This document shows positions 28,755 to 36,373 of a DNA stretch of 64,000 nt, piece by piece. Numbering within the stretch: position 1 is the stretch's first letter; each line of letters opens with the position of its first letter. The stretch lies in the NCBI RefSeq assembly GCF_029760955.1, contig NZ_CP121682.1, positions 7,272,501 through 7,336,500 of the forward strand, read 5' to 3'. A program made the translations under genes and the position numbers. The notes beneath the pieces were generated by a model. The model was not told the DNA's origin. It worked only from the letters and a program-made list of their open reading frames with translations, and ran no database searches. Source of the DNA: Streptomyces cathayae (GTDB taxonomy: Bacteria > Actinomycetota > Actinomycetes > Streptomycetales > Streptomycetaceae).

Positions 28755-28773
28755 GGCCTGCTCCTTTCGCGGG

Positions 28774-29988
28774 TCAGACGCTGGTTGCCGCGGAGGCGGC
28801 GATCGAGGAGAGCTTCTGGAAGCGGGCGACGTTGTCGCCCTCGTCCATCACTCCGGAGGAGAGGAAGCAGAAGGACATGCCCGAGACCGGGTCCACCCAC
28901 AGCAGGGACGAACCGGCGCCGTAGGAGCCGAAGGTGCGCGGCGAGACGAACGGGCCGAAGAAACGGGCGTGCGTCCCCGTGCCGGCGAGGGCCATGCCCA
29001 GGCCCATGTTGCCCGGCGGGAGGTCCCACTTGCGGGCGGCGGCGACCATGCCGTAGAGGTCGTTGATCTGGTCGCCGGTCTGGTTGGTCGTGGCGAAGTC
29101 CAGCACCGACTCACCGATGAGCTGCTCCCCGGAGCCGGTGCGCCCCTTGTTCCGCAGCATCTCGGTGAACGCGAAGACGTCGTCGATGGTGGACACCGCG
29201 CCGACCCAGGGCATCTCGGCGTCCTCGCGGTCGATGACCTCGTTGAGGCACTCGATGTCCTCGGGCTTGAGCCAGGAGTCGTTGGCGACGATGACCTTCA
29301 GCGGAACGCCCAGGTCACGCCATTCGGCGGGCATCCCGAACCTGGTGTGCGTCATGCCGACGGGGCCGAAGACCTTCTCCTGCACGAGTTCCCGGAACGA
29401 GTCGGCACCGTAGGCGCGGCGGGCCATCTCGCCCATCAGCGCGTGGTTGATGGCCGCCGAGTAGTTCAGGTTCGTGCCCGGTTCGTGCACGACGTCGACG
29501 CCGCCCAGCGCCTCGATGACATCGGCGAGTACGGCGAAACCCTCCGGGCCCAGCCCCGGGTTGGGCGTCGCGGGCAGGCCGGCGCGATGCGTGAGCAGGT
29601 GGGCGAGGTTGATCCGGTCCTTGCGCGCCGCGCGGAACGGCTCGGTGCCGAAGAACTCGGGGATGAGGTCGACGACGCGGGTCGACAGCATCAGCCTGCC
29701 CTCGCTGAGGGCCCGGAAGACCAGGGCGTTGGTGAAGCCCTTGGACATGGACAGGATGCGGTAGACGTCGTCGCGCCGGGTCGGGCGGCCGGTTCGGGCG
29801 TCGGCCAGTCCGTAGCTGCCGCGCAGGGCGATCTCGCCGTGGCGGGCCACGATGACGTTCGCCCCGTGGTAGGCGCCGCTCTCGATGTCCGCGCGGATGG
29901 TCTCGTCCAGGATTTCGAGGAAGCGGCGCTCGACGCCGGGTGTCCCGGTGAGGGCGACCGCGGGCTTCGGGGCCTCGGTGTGCTGCAC
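28774..29988 (-). CDS. Serine hydrolase, beta-lactamase/class C esterase family
   Basis: 404 residues of the penicillin-binding-protein-like fold. The nucleophile motif SMSK (SxxK) is near residue 80 and the second motif YSA (YxN position, NYSAAINH) near 176. A late GSYGAGSS stretch stands where HxG/KTG occurs. There is no signal peptide, so the enzyme is cytoplasmic. Members with this pattern are EstB-like esterases rather than antibiotic-resistance enzymes. It is the middle gene of a three-gene operon with an SDR and a self-sufficient P450, so it may open an ester or lactone of the same substrate. The GTG start at 29988 has GGAGAAG upstream. Confidence 0.84.
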   Translation of the reverse strand: MQHTEAPKPAVALTGTPGVERRFLEILDETIRADIESGAYHGANVIVARHGEIALRGSYGLADARTGRPTRRDDVYRILSMSKGFTNALVFRALSEGRLMLSTRVVDLIPEFFGTEPFRAARKDRINLAHLLTHRAGLPATPNPGLGPEGFAVLADVIEALGGVDVVHEPGTNLNYSAAINHALMGEMARRAYGADSFRELVQEKVFGPVGMTHTRFGMPAEWRDLGVPLKVIVANDSWLKPEDIECLNEVIDREDAEMPWVGAVSTIDDVFAFTEMLRNKGRTGSGEQLIGESVLDFATTNQTGDQINDLYGMVAAARKWDLPPGNMGLGMALAGTGTHARFFGPFVSPRTFGSYGAGSSLLWVDPVSGMSFCFLSSGVMDEGDNVARFQKLSSIAASAATSV

Positions 29989-30019
29989 TGGATCTTCTCC
30001 GTCCGGTTGTCGATGGGGG

Positions 30020-30832
30020 TCAGAGCATGAGGGCGCCGCCGGAGGGCGCCAGGGTCTGACCGGTGTAGTGGCCCGCCGCGTCGGAGGCGAGGAAGAGGAC
30101 CGTCCGGCCGATCTCGTCGGGCTCGGCCAGACGCTTCAGCGGCTGGAGGGAGAGCAGTGCCTGGACGTGGTCGTCGCCGGACGCCGTGAGCATGGCCGTC
30201 CTGATGCCGGCCGGGGCCAGCGCGTTGACCCGGATGTCGAAGGGGGCGAGCTCCGCCGCCACCGCCTTGGTGAGGCCCACGACCGCGGCCTTGGACGCCG
30301 GGTAGTAGGCGGGCATCGGCAGGCCGATGAGCCCCGCGACGGAGGCGAAGTTGACGATCGAGCCGCTGCCGCTCTCCTTCATCAGCGGTACGGCGGCACG
30401 GATCGTGTAGAAGGTGCCGTTGAGGTTGATCGCGACGACGCGGTCGAAGTCCTCGTCGGAGATGCCGTCCAGGAACTCGGGGTGGTAGGGCTCGCCGCTC
30501 TTGAAGGACTCGGTCATCTTCTGGTTGATCCCGTCCACCCACGCCTGCCCGGCCTTGTTCGGCGTGGCGACACCGGCGGCGTTCACGAGGACGTGCAGGC
30601 GGCCGTGATCCTCCCGGACCCGGTCGAAGACGCGGTTCACGGCGGCGGAGTCGGAGACGTCCGCGGCATGGCCCCGGACCCGCTCCAGACCGGCGAACTC
30701 GCGGTCGAGGTCCTCCTGCCGCAGATCCATGCCGTACACCGTGGCACCGGCTCCCGCCAGGGCCTTCACAGCGGCCAGGCCCATGCCCGAAGCCGCACCG
30801 GTGACGACCGCGATCCTGCCGTCGAGTTCCAT
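30020..30832 (-). CDS. Short-chain dehydrogenase/reductase
   Basis: 270 residues of the classical SDR fold. It has a coenzyme-binding TGAASGMG near residue 11, NAAG near 88, a catalytic serine in NFASVAG and YxxxK as YYPASK. It uses NAD(P)H on an alcohol/ketone substrate that cannot be read from the sequence. A short insertion after NAAGVATPNKAG (to about residue 125) is longer than usual. First gene of the SDR-hydrolase-P450 operon; GAGGGG precedes ATG 30832, and a promoter is visible at 30908-30936. It diverges from pobA. Confidence 0.87.
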   Translation of the reverse strand: MELDGRIAVVTGAASGMGLAAVKALAGAGATVYGMDLRQEDLDREFAGLERVRGHAADVSDSAAVNRVFDRVREDHGRLHVLVNAAGVATPNKAGQAWVDGINQKMTESFKSGEPYHPEFLDGISDEDFDRVVAINLNGTFYTIRAAVPLMKESGSGSIVNFASVAGLIGLPMPAYYPASKAAVVGLTKAVAAELAPFDIRVNALAPAGIRTAMLTASGDDHVQALLSLQPLKRLAEPDEIGRTVLFLASDAAGHYTGQTLAPSGGALML

Positions 30833-30907
30833 AGTCGATCCCCTCGTCGTTGAGGTGTGACCTGCCGCTTCAGGGCAGGTCCTGCCTGCTGGCGGTGAAG
30901 TCCGGTC

Positions 30908-30936
30908 AACCTAACCAAGAATTTGACACCTGTCTA
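30908..30936 (-). promoter_or_regulatory. Promoter of the SDR-hydrolase-P450 operon
   Basis: On the minus strand, TAGACA (30936-30931) and TAGGTT (30913-30908) are separated by exactly 17 bp, close to the vegetative consensus. AACCTA/TAGGTT also form an inverted pair here. CCTGCC/GGCAGG repeats at 30861-30886, between promoter and start codon, may be an operator. Confidence 0.5.
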
Positions 30937-31006
30937 GGTTTGGTTCTCGAGGGGTTGTCCGGTGCCGGGATCCGATGGTTCGGACCGACGGGGTGCCCTG
31001 GTTCGA

Positions 31007-31021
31007 TTCCACTGGGCGGAA
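31007..31021. promoter_or_regulatory. Candidate IclR operator upstream of pobA
   Basis: TTCC-N7-GGAA (TTCCACTGGGCGGAA) lies 35 bp before the pobA start. It has the same arm sequence and spacing as the palindrome between the IclR gene and the P450 operon at 33904-33922. Confidence 0.5.
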
Positions 31022-31056
31022 GAGGGTTCTGGCCGGGCGGCTCGGACGGACGCAGA

Positions 31057-32262
31057 ATGTCGCCCATGTCCTCCTCGCGCATTCACAGCCGTACACAGAT
31101 CGGCATCGTCGGGGCCGGCCCCGCCGGCCTGATGCTCTCCCACCTGCTCGCCCGGGCCGGGATCGATTCCGTCGCGATCGACCTGCGCAGCCGCCGGGAG
31201 ATCGAGGAGACCCACCGCGCCGGGATCCTCGAACAGGACTCGGTCGACCTGCTGGTCGGCACCGGCGTCTCGGACCGGGTGCACCGCGACGGTTACCGCC
31301 ACGACGGCATCGAGCTGGCGTTCGGCGGGGGCGGCCACCGCATCGACTTCCAGGGACTGGTCGGCGCCTCGACCCAGCTCTACCCCCAGACCGACGTCTT
31401 CATCGACCTCGCCGACGCCCGCGAACGCGACGGCGGCGACGTCCGGTTCGGCGTCACCGACGTCACGGTCGACGGCCTCACCTTCGACTCCCCGGTCATG
31501 CGGTTCACCGACGCCGACGGCACCCGCCACGAGGTGCGCGCCGACTTCCTGGTGGGCGCCGACGGATCGCGCAGCCTGTGCCGCCGCGAGGTGCCGGAGG
31601 CGCGGCGCACGCAGTACTTCCGCGAGTACCCCTTCGCCTGGTTCGGCATCCTGACCGAGGCGGCGCCCAGCGCGCCGGAGCTGATCTACAACCACTCGCC
31701 GCGGGGCTTCGCGCTGATCAGCCAGCGCACCGAGACCCTCCAGCGGATGTACTTCCAGTGCGACCCCGCGGAGGACGCCGCCACCTGGTCCGACGACCGG
31801 ATCTGGGAGGAGCTCCAGTCACGCGTCGGGGCCAACGGCCACACGCTCAAGGAGGGGCCCATCACCTCCAGGACCGTGCTGCCGTTCCGCAGCTTCGTCC
31901 AGGAGCCGATGCACCACGGCCGGCTGGTGCTCGCCGGCGACGCCGCGCACACCGTGCCGCCGACCGGCGCCAAGGGCCTCAACCTGGCCCTGGCCGACGT
32001 ACGGGTACTGGCCGAGGAACTCGAGCGGGCGGTCGCGAGCGGTGACACCGCCCCGCTGGCGACCTACAGCGAGCGGGCCCTCGGCCGGGTCTGGAAGGCC
32101 CAGCACTTCTCCTACTGGATGACCACGATGCTGCACACGCTGCCGGGGGCCGGCCCGTTCGACGTCCGGCGCCAGGAGGGCGAACTGGCCGCGGTGACCG
32201 GCTCGACCGCGGGCTCGACCTACCTCGCCGAGGCCTACACCGGCTGGCCGGAAGGACGATGA
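31057..32262 (+). CDS. pobA: 4-Hydroxybenzoate 3-monooxygenase
   Basis: 401 residues of the class A flavoprotein hydroxylases, close to the usual PobA length. FAD motif GIVGAGPAGLMLSHLL is near residue 16, ETHRAGILEQ near 50, the LVGADGSRS (DG) motif near 165 and LAGDAAHTVPPTGAKGLNLA near 290, the latter almost identical to the PHBH signature. It hydroxylates 4-hydroxybenzoate to protocatechuate with NAD(P)H and oxygen. The product of the neighbouring cre-like pathway is expected to be 4-hydroxybenzoate, so this gene links it to ring cleavage. The start (ATG 31057) has only a weak GGACG site; ATG 31066 is an alternative. It overlaps the HD gene by ATGA. Confidence 0.92.
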   Translation: MSPMSSSRIHSRTQIGIVGAGPAGLMLSHLLARAGIDSVAIDLRSRREIEETHRAGILEQDSVDLLVGTGVSDRVHRDGYRHDGIELAFGGGGHRIDFQGLVGASTQLYPQTDVFIDLADARERDGGDVRFGVTDVTVDGLTFDSPVMRFTDADGTRHEVRADFLVGADGSRSLCRREVPEARRTQYFREYPFAWFGILTEAAPSAPELIYNHSPRGFALISQRTETLQRMYFQCDPAEDAATWSDDRIWEELQSRVGANGHTLKEGPITSRTVLPFRSFVQEPMHHGRLVLAGDAAHTVPPTGAKGLNLALADVRVLAEELERAVASGDTAPLATYSERALGRVWKAQHFSYWMTTMLHTLPGAGPFDVRRQEGELAAVTGSTAGSTYLAEAYTGWPEGR

Positions 32263-32963
32263 ACGAGATGAACACGGCACTGCCCCGTCAGAGCCCCACC
32301 GCCAACCAACTCGGCACGGACGTCACCGGCCATCTGCCCGACCGCGCCGGCGTGCCCGGTACCGCGGGCTTCCGGCCCGAGGACGACGCCGTGTGGCGCC
32401 TGGCCGTCGACCACCTCCACGTGCGGAGCAACGACGGCCACACCGCCTACTCCTACGGCCTCGCCGCGGCCCTGTGCGACCTGCATCCCGGTGCCGACCG
32501 CGATGTCGTGCTGCCCGCGATCATCCTCCACGACACCGGCTGGTCGAAGGTGCCCGAGGACGAGGTGCTCGAGGCCATCCGTCCCGGCGGGGGCCGCCGC
32601 GACCTCGTCCTGCGCCACGAGAAGGAGGGCGCCGCGATCGCCGCGGACATCCTCGCCCGGCTCGGCCACGATCCCGCGCGGACGGCCGAGATCGTCGAGA
32701 TCATCGACGGCCACGACACCCGGCTCACCGCGCTCTCCCTCAACGACTCGCTGGTCAAGGACGCCGACAAGCTCTGGCGGCTCACCCCGCACGGCGTGGA
32801 CACCGTCATGGACTGGTTCGGGCTGACCCGCGAGCAGGCGCACACGCTGATCGGCAGCCGGGTCCACGACCACCTGTTCACCGACACCGCCCGCACCATG
32901 GCCCGCGCCCTCGCCGCGGTCGCGACGATCGACAGCACGCCCCAGCGGATCGCGCTCGGCTGA
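32259..32963 (+). CDS. HD-domain phosphohydrolase (CreD-like paralogue 1)
   Basis: 234 residues with an HD metal-binding fold. HTAYSYGLA supplies a first histidine, IILHDTGWSKVP the HD pair, IIDGHDTR a further ligand set and LVKDADKLWR the last aspartate. It shares LHDTGW, IIDGHDTR and DADKLWR with the HD protein at 40595, so the two are paralogues. The latter sits where the CreD phosphohydrolase occurs in cre clusters. It probably removes phosphate from an aryl phosphate intermediate. It overlaps the pobA stop (ATGA), implying translational coupling; a perfect hairpin follows. Confidence 0.82.
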   Translation: MNEMNTALPRQSPTANQLGTDVTGHLPDRAGVPGTAGFRPEDDAVWRLAVDHLHVRSNDGHTAYSYGLAAALCDLHPGADRDVVLPAIILHDTGWSKVPEDEVLEAIRPGGGRRDLVLRHEKEGAAIAADILARLGHDPARTAEIVEIIDGHDTRLTALSLNDSLVKDADKLWRLTPHGVDTVMDWFGLTREQAHTLIGSRVHDHLFTDTARTMARALAAVATIDSTPQRIALG

Positions 32964-32988
32964 GACGGGCGGGGAACCTCCGGCCGAC

Positions 32989-33015
32989 GGGCCGTGCCCG
33001 TGCGGGGCACGGCCC
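32989..33015 (+). terminator. Terminator hairpin after pobA-HD operon
   Basis: Perfect 11-bp arms GGGCCGTGCCC / GGGCACGGCCC with a 5-nt loop, 26 bp after the HD gene stop. Confidence 0.8.
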
Positions 33016-33082
33016 GCCCCACGTGCTCGACGAGCCGCCCACCGTGCGCGACGATGGCATTTCGACGATCTCTGGAGGTCCC

Positions 33083-33868
33083 ATGCGCGGTGACGGCCGC
33101 ACGGTGACCTCGAAGGCGTTCGCACTGCTCAGCGCCTTCGAGAGCGGTCCCAACGCGCAGTCCCTGAGCGACCTCGCCGAGCACGCCGGCCTGCCCCTGC
33201 CCACCGCGCACCGTCTCGTGAGGGAACTCGTCGAGTGGGGCGCGCTGGAACGTGACGAGCAGGGCCGCTACACCGTGGGTCTGCGGCTGTGGGAGGTCGC
33301 CCAGAACGCCGGCCGCCATCTGCGCGACACCGCGCGGCCCTACCTCCAGGACCTGTTCTCCCTCACCCACGAGACCGCGCACATCGCGATCAGGGACGGC
33401 GACGAGGCCCTCTACATCGACCGGATCTACGGCTCCACCCGGGTCCCCCGCGCCTCCCGCGTCGGCGGCCGTCTGCCGCTGCACGCCACCGCGGTCGGCA
33501 AGGTGCTGCTGGCCTACGAGGAGGAGTGGGTGCGCGCCGCGTACCTCGACCACCGGCTCGAGGCGGCCACCCGGCACACCCACGTCAACCCCGGACGGCT
33601 GGCCGCGGAGCTGCGCAGGGTCCGCGACGAGGGCTACGCGACCACCCAGGAGGAGGTGCGCGCCGGATCGTGCTCGATCGCCGTCCCGGTCCGCATCGAA
33701 CCCCACCCGGCCGCCATCGGCCTGGTCATGCTGTCGAGCGACGGAAGCACCATGACCCGCCACCTGCCGGCCCTGCGAGGCATCGCGCGCCGCATCGAGG
33801 CGGCCGCCGTCCGCCCCCAGCCCAGCCTCGCCCGCATCCCGCGACGGCCGGGCCGCGGACGCTCCTGA
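33083..33868 (+). CDS. IclR-family transcriptional regulator
   Basis: 261 residues. The N-terminal winged helix-turn-helix (SLSDLAEHAGLPLPTAHRLV, about 29-48) is followed by the IclR effector domain (LPLHATAVGKVLLA near 133 and GSCSIAVPV near 196). IclR members such as PobR and PcaR regulate aromatic acid catabolism, and its place between pobA and the cre-like operon fits that role. GGAGG lies directly upstream of ATG 33083. The longer open frame that begins at 32393 in the same phase overlaps the HD gene and is not used. Palindromes with matching N7 spacing lie upstream of pobA and of the P450 operon. Confidence 0.9.
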   Translation: MRGDGRTVTSKAFALLSAFESGPNAQSLSDLAEHAGLPLPTAHRLVRELVEWGALERDEQGRYTVGLRLWEVAQNAGRHLRDTARPYLQDLFSLTHETAHIAIRDGDEALYIDRIYGSTRVPRASRVGGRLPLHATAVGKVLLAYEEEWVRAAYLDHRLEAATRHTHVNPGRLAAELRRVRDEGYATTQEEVRAGSCSIAVPVRIEPHPAAIGLVMLSSDGSTMTRHLPALRGIARRIEAAAVRPQPSLARIPRRPGRGRS

Positions 33869-33903
33869 CCTTGCGCGGGCCGCCTCGGTGCGGCGCGCGA
33901 ACC

Positions 33904-33922
33904 ACTTCCGTCCAACGGAAGT
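33904..33922. promoter_or_regulatory. Candidate IclR operator upstream of the cre-like operon
   Basis: Perfect palindrome ACTTCCG-TCCAA-CGGAAGT in the 130-bp gap between the IclR gene and the P450 gene. It matches the TTCC-N7-GGAA site upstream of pobA. Confidence 0.6.
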
Positions 33923-33998
33923 CACACATGGACCTTCCAGGTGCCCGGGGCCACGATGAGGTGGTCGTCACACGGCGACGTGATGAACAGGAGGCGGG

Positions 33999-35258
33999 AT
34001 GACGTCGACCCAGACCCCGGCCGGCACGGCTCCGGGCTGTCCGATCCATCACGGCTACGAGCCGTTCGCCCAGGACGACCCGTTCCCGTCGTACGCCGCC
34101 CTCCGCGCGGAGGAGCCGGTGATGTACGACGAGCGGATCGGCTACTGGGTGGTGAGCCGCTACGACGACATCAAGGCCGTTTTCGAGGACTGGGAGACCT
34201 TCTCCTCCGAGAACGCCCAGGCGCCGGTGCGTGAGCGCGGTCCGCAGGCGAAGCAGATCATGGAGGAGGGCGGCTTCACCGCCTACTCCGGCCTCTCCGC
34301 CCGGGTCCCCCCGGAGCACACCCGGATCCGCAAGGTCGCCGCCAAGGCGTTCACCCCGCGCCGGTTCAAGGTGCTCGAACCCGAAATCCGCGCCAACGTC
34401 GTACGGCTGCTCGAAGCGATGCTGGCCCGCCCCGAGCGCCACGGCGACCTGGTCCGGGACCTGGCCTACGACGTACCGACGATCACGATCCTCACCCTGA
34501 TCGGCGCCGACGTCTCGCAGATCGACACCTTCAAGCGCTGGTCGGACTCCCGCTCGGCCATGACCTGGGGAGACCTCTCCGACGAGGAACAGGTGCCGCA
34601 CGCCCACAACCTCGTCGAGTACTGGGCGGAATGCCGCCGGCTGGTCGCCGAGGCTCACGAGACCGGGCGGGACAGCCTGGTCGGCGACATGGTCCGGATG
34701 CAGGCGGAGGGCGACCCGATCAGCGACCACGAGATCGCCTCGGTCTGCTACTCACTGCTCTTCGCCGGGCACGAGACCACCACCACACTGATCTCCAACG
34801 CCCTGCGGGTGCTGCTCTCCCACCCCGAGCAGTGGCGTCGGATCGTCGAGGACCCCCGTCGCATCCCCGGCGCGGTCGACGAGGTGCTGCGCTACAGCCC
34901 CTCCATCGTCGGCTGGCGCCGAAAGGCCCTGCGCGACGCCGAGATCGGCGGTGTGGCGGTCCCGAAGGGCGCCGACATCCTGCTGCTGATGGGTTCGGCC
35001 AACCGCGACGCGTCCCGCTTCGAGGACGCCGAGTCCTTCGACATCGGCCGGGCCAACGCCCGTGAGCACCTGTCCTTCGGATTCGGCATCCACTACTGCC
35101 TCGGCAACATGCTGGCCAAGCTCCAGGCGAAGATCACGCTCGAGGAGACCGCCCGCCTCGCCCCCGGCCTCCGCCTGGCCGACGACTCCGACATCCACTT
35201 CGGTGACAACCTCTCCTTCCGCGCGCCCGCCGCGGTCAGGGTGACTTGGGAGGACTGA
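33999..35258 (+). CDS. creJ: Cytochrome P450, CreJ-like (aryl phosphate methyl oxidation)
   Basis: 419 residues, a class I bacterial P450. The I-helix FAGHETTTT is near residue 252, ExxR EVLRYSPSIVGWRR near 293 and heme loop FGFGIHYCLGN with Cys367. Ferredoxin and reductase genes lie in the same operon. It is followed by split PEP-synthase-like genes, the arrangement of the C. glutamicum cre cluster. There CreJ with CreE and CreF oxidises the methyl group of 4-cresyl phosphate stepwise toward the acid. Basic residues for phosphate recognition cannot be assigned by eye. AGGAGG lies before ATG 33999; the next gene begins 3 bp after the stop. Confidence 0.85.
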   Translation: MTSTQTPAGTAPGCPIHHGYEPFAQDDPFPSYAALRAEEPVMYDERIGYWVVSRYDDIKAVFEDWETFSSENAQAPVRERGPQAKQIMEEGGFTAYSGLSARVPPEHTRIRKVAAKAFTPRRFKVLEPEIRANVVRLLEAMLARPERHGDLVRDLAYDVPTITILTLIGADVSQIDTFKRWSDSRSAMTWGDLSDEEQVPHAHNLVEYWAECRRLVAEAHETGRDSLVGDMVRMQAEGDPISDHEIASVCYSLLFAGHETTTTLISNALRVLLSHPEQWRRIVEDPRRIPGAVDEVLRYSPSIVGWRRKALRDAEIGGVAVPKGADILLLMGSANRDASRFEDAESFDIGRANAREHLSFGFGIHYCLGNMLAKLQAKITLEETARLAPGLRLADDSDIHFGDNLSFRAPAAVRVTWED

Positions 35259-35261
35259 CCC

Positions 35262-36350
35262 GTGAACGACTCCATTGTCTTCTTCGACAGCGGCCACGCG
35301 CCGACACTGGCGCTGCTCGGCGGCAAGTGCGCCTCGCTGGTCTCCATGACCACCGCCGGCATGCCCGTACCGCCCGGCTTCGCCGTGACCACGGTCGCCT
35401 TCGACCGCTTCGTCGACGGCAGCGGCCTGCGCGAGGAGATCCAGGCCGCCCTCGCCGAGATCGACCCCGACGACGTCGCGTGCGTCGACCGGGTGTCGGC
35501 GAGGATCCGGGCCGCGATCGAGTCCCGGGACGTCCCCGACGACATGCACGGCATGCTGCAAGGCGCCTACGACACCCTGATGGCGCGGTTCCCCGAGGAG
35601 GTGCCGGTCGCGGTCCGCTCGTCCGCGACCGCCGAGGACCTCCCCGACGCCAGCTTCGCCGGCCAGCAGGACACCTACCTCTGGCTCACCGGCTACCCCG
35701 CCGTGCGGGAACACGTGCGACGGTGCTGGGCCTCGCTCTACACCAGCAGGGCGATCACCTACCGGCTGCGCAACAACATCCCCGAGCAGGACCTGTCGAT
35801 GGCCGTCGCGGTGCAGAAGATGGTCAACGCCCGCTCCTCGGGCGTCGCGATGACCCTCGACCCCGTCAACGGCGACCGCTCCAAGATCGTGATCGACGCC
35901 TCGTGGGGGGTCGGCGAGATGGTGGTCTCCGGACAGGTCACCCCCGACAACATCCTGCTCGACAAGGTCATGCTCACCGTGGTCGGCGAGCACCTCGGCG
36001 ACAAGCACGCCGAACTCGTCCCCGACCCGCGGACCGGCTCGCTCGTCGAACGCGAGGTCGAGCCGGACCGCCGCGCGGTGCGCTGTCTGACCGACGACGA
36101 ACTGCTCGCCGTCGCGGCCCTGGCCAAGCGGGCCGAGAAGCACTACGGCTGCCCGCAGGACGTCGAGTGGGCACTCGACGCCGACCTGCCCGGCGGCGAG
36201 AACCTCCTGCTCCTGCAGTCCCGCCCGGAGACGGTGCACTCCGCTGCTCCGGCCGCCCCGGCCGCCCCGGCCGCCCCGGCCGCTCCCAGGGCCTCGGGCC
36301 CGGCCGGCTTCTCCATGACCGGTCTCACCTCCTCCCTCATTGGCCGCTGA
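35262..36350 (+). CDS. creI: ATP-grasp subunit of aryl phosphate synthase (CreI / PpsB-like)
   Basis: 362 residues matching only the N-terminal ATP-binding half of PEP synthase. GGKCASLVSM is near residue 21, VRSSATAEDLPDASFAGQQ near 118-136, and a late DVEWALD...LLLLQSRPET motif closes the ATP-grasp fold. In phenylphosphate synthase (PpsB) and CreHI, this subunit uses ATP to load a phosphoryl group onto a histidine of the partner subunit. The partner follows immediately. The C-terminus carries an Ala-Pro tail (PAAPAAPAAPAAP) from a DNA repeat, a probable flexible tether. GTG start at 35262 with GGGAGG overlapping the P450 end. Confidence 0.86.
   Translation: MNDSIVFFDSGHAPTLALLGGKCASLVSMTTAGMPVPPGFAVTTVAFDRFVDGSGLREEIQAALAEIDPDDVACVDRVSARIRAAIESRDVPDDMHGMLQGAYDTLMARFPEEVPVAVRSSATAEDLPDASFAGQQDTYLWLTGYPAVREHVRRCWASLYTSRAITYRLRNNIPEQDLSMAVAVQKMVNARSSGVAMTLDPVNGDRSKIVIDASWGVGEMVVSGQVTPDNILLDKVMLTVVGEHLGDKHAELVPDPRTGSLVEREVEPDRRAVRCLTDDELLAVAALAKRAEKHYGCPQDVEWALDADLPGGENLLLLQSRPETVHSAAPAAPAAPAAPAAPRASGPAGFSMTGLTSSLIGR
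36251..36286 (+). repeat. 9-bp tandem repeat encoding an Ala-Pro tail
   Basis: Three perfect copies and one imperfect copy of GGCCGCCCC within the ATP-grasp subunit gene. The product is a PAA repeat near its C-terminus. Confidence 0.75.
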
Positions 36351-36373
36351 GCCCGAACCGCAGAGGAACCCGC

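Noticed and set aside
28774..29988. Serine hydrolase as an antibiotic-resistance beta-lactamase
   Set aside because: No signal peptide, non-standard third motif, and placement in a catabolic operon fit an EstB-like esterase better.
36251..36286. Short tandem repeats (also at 1010 and 4256) as possible CRISPR or VNTR elements
   Set aside because: All are in frame inside coding regions and encode plausible linkers; no spacers or cas genes.
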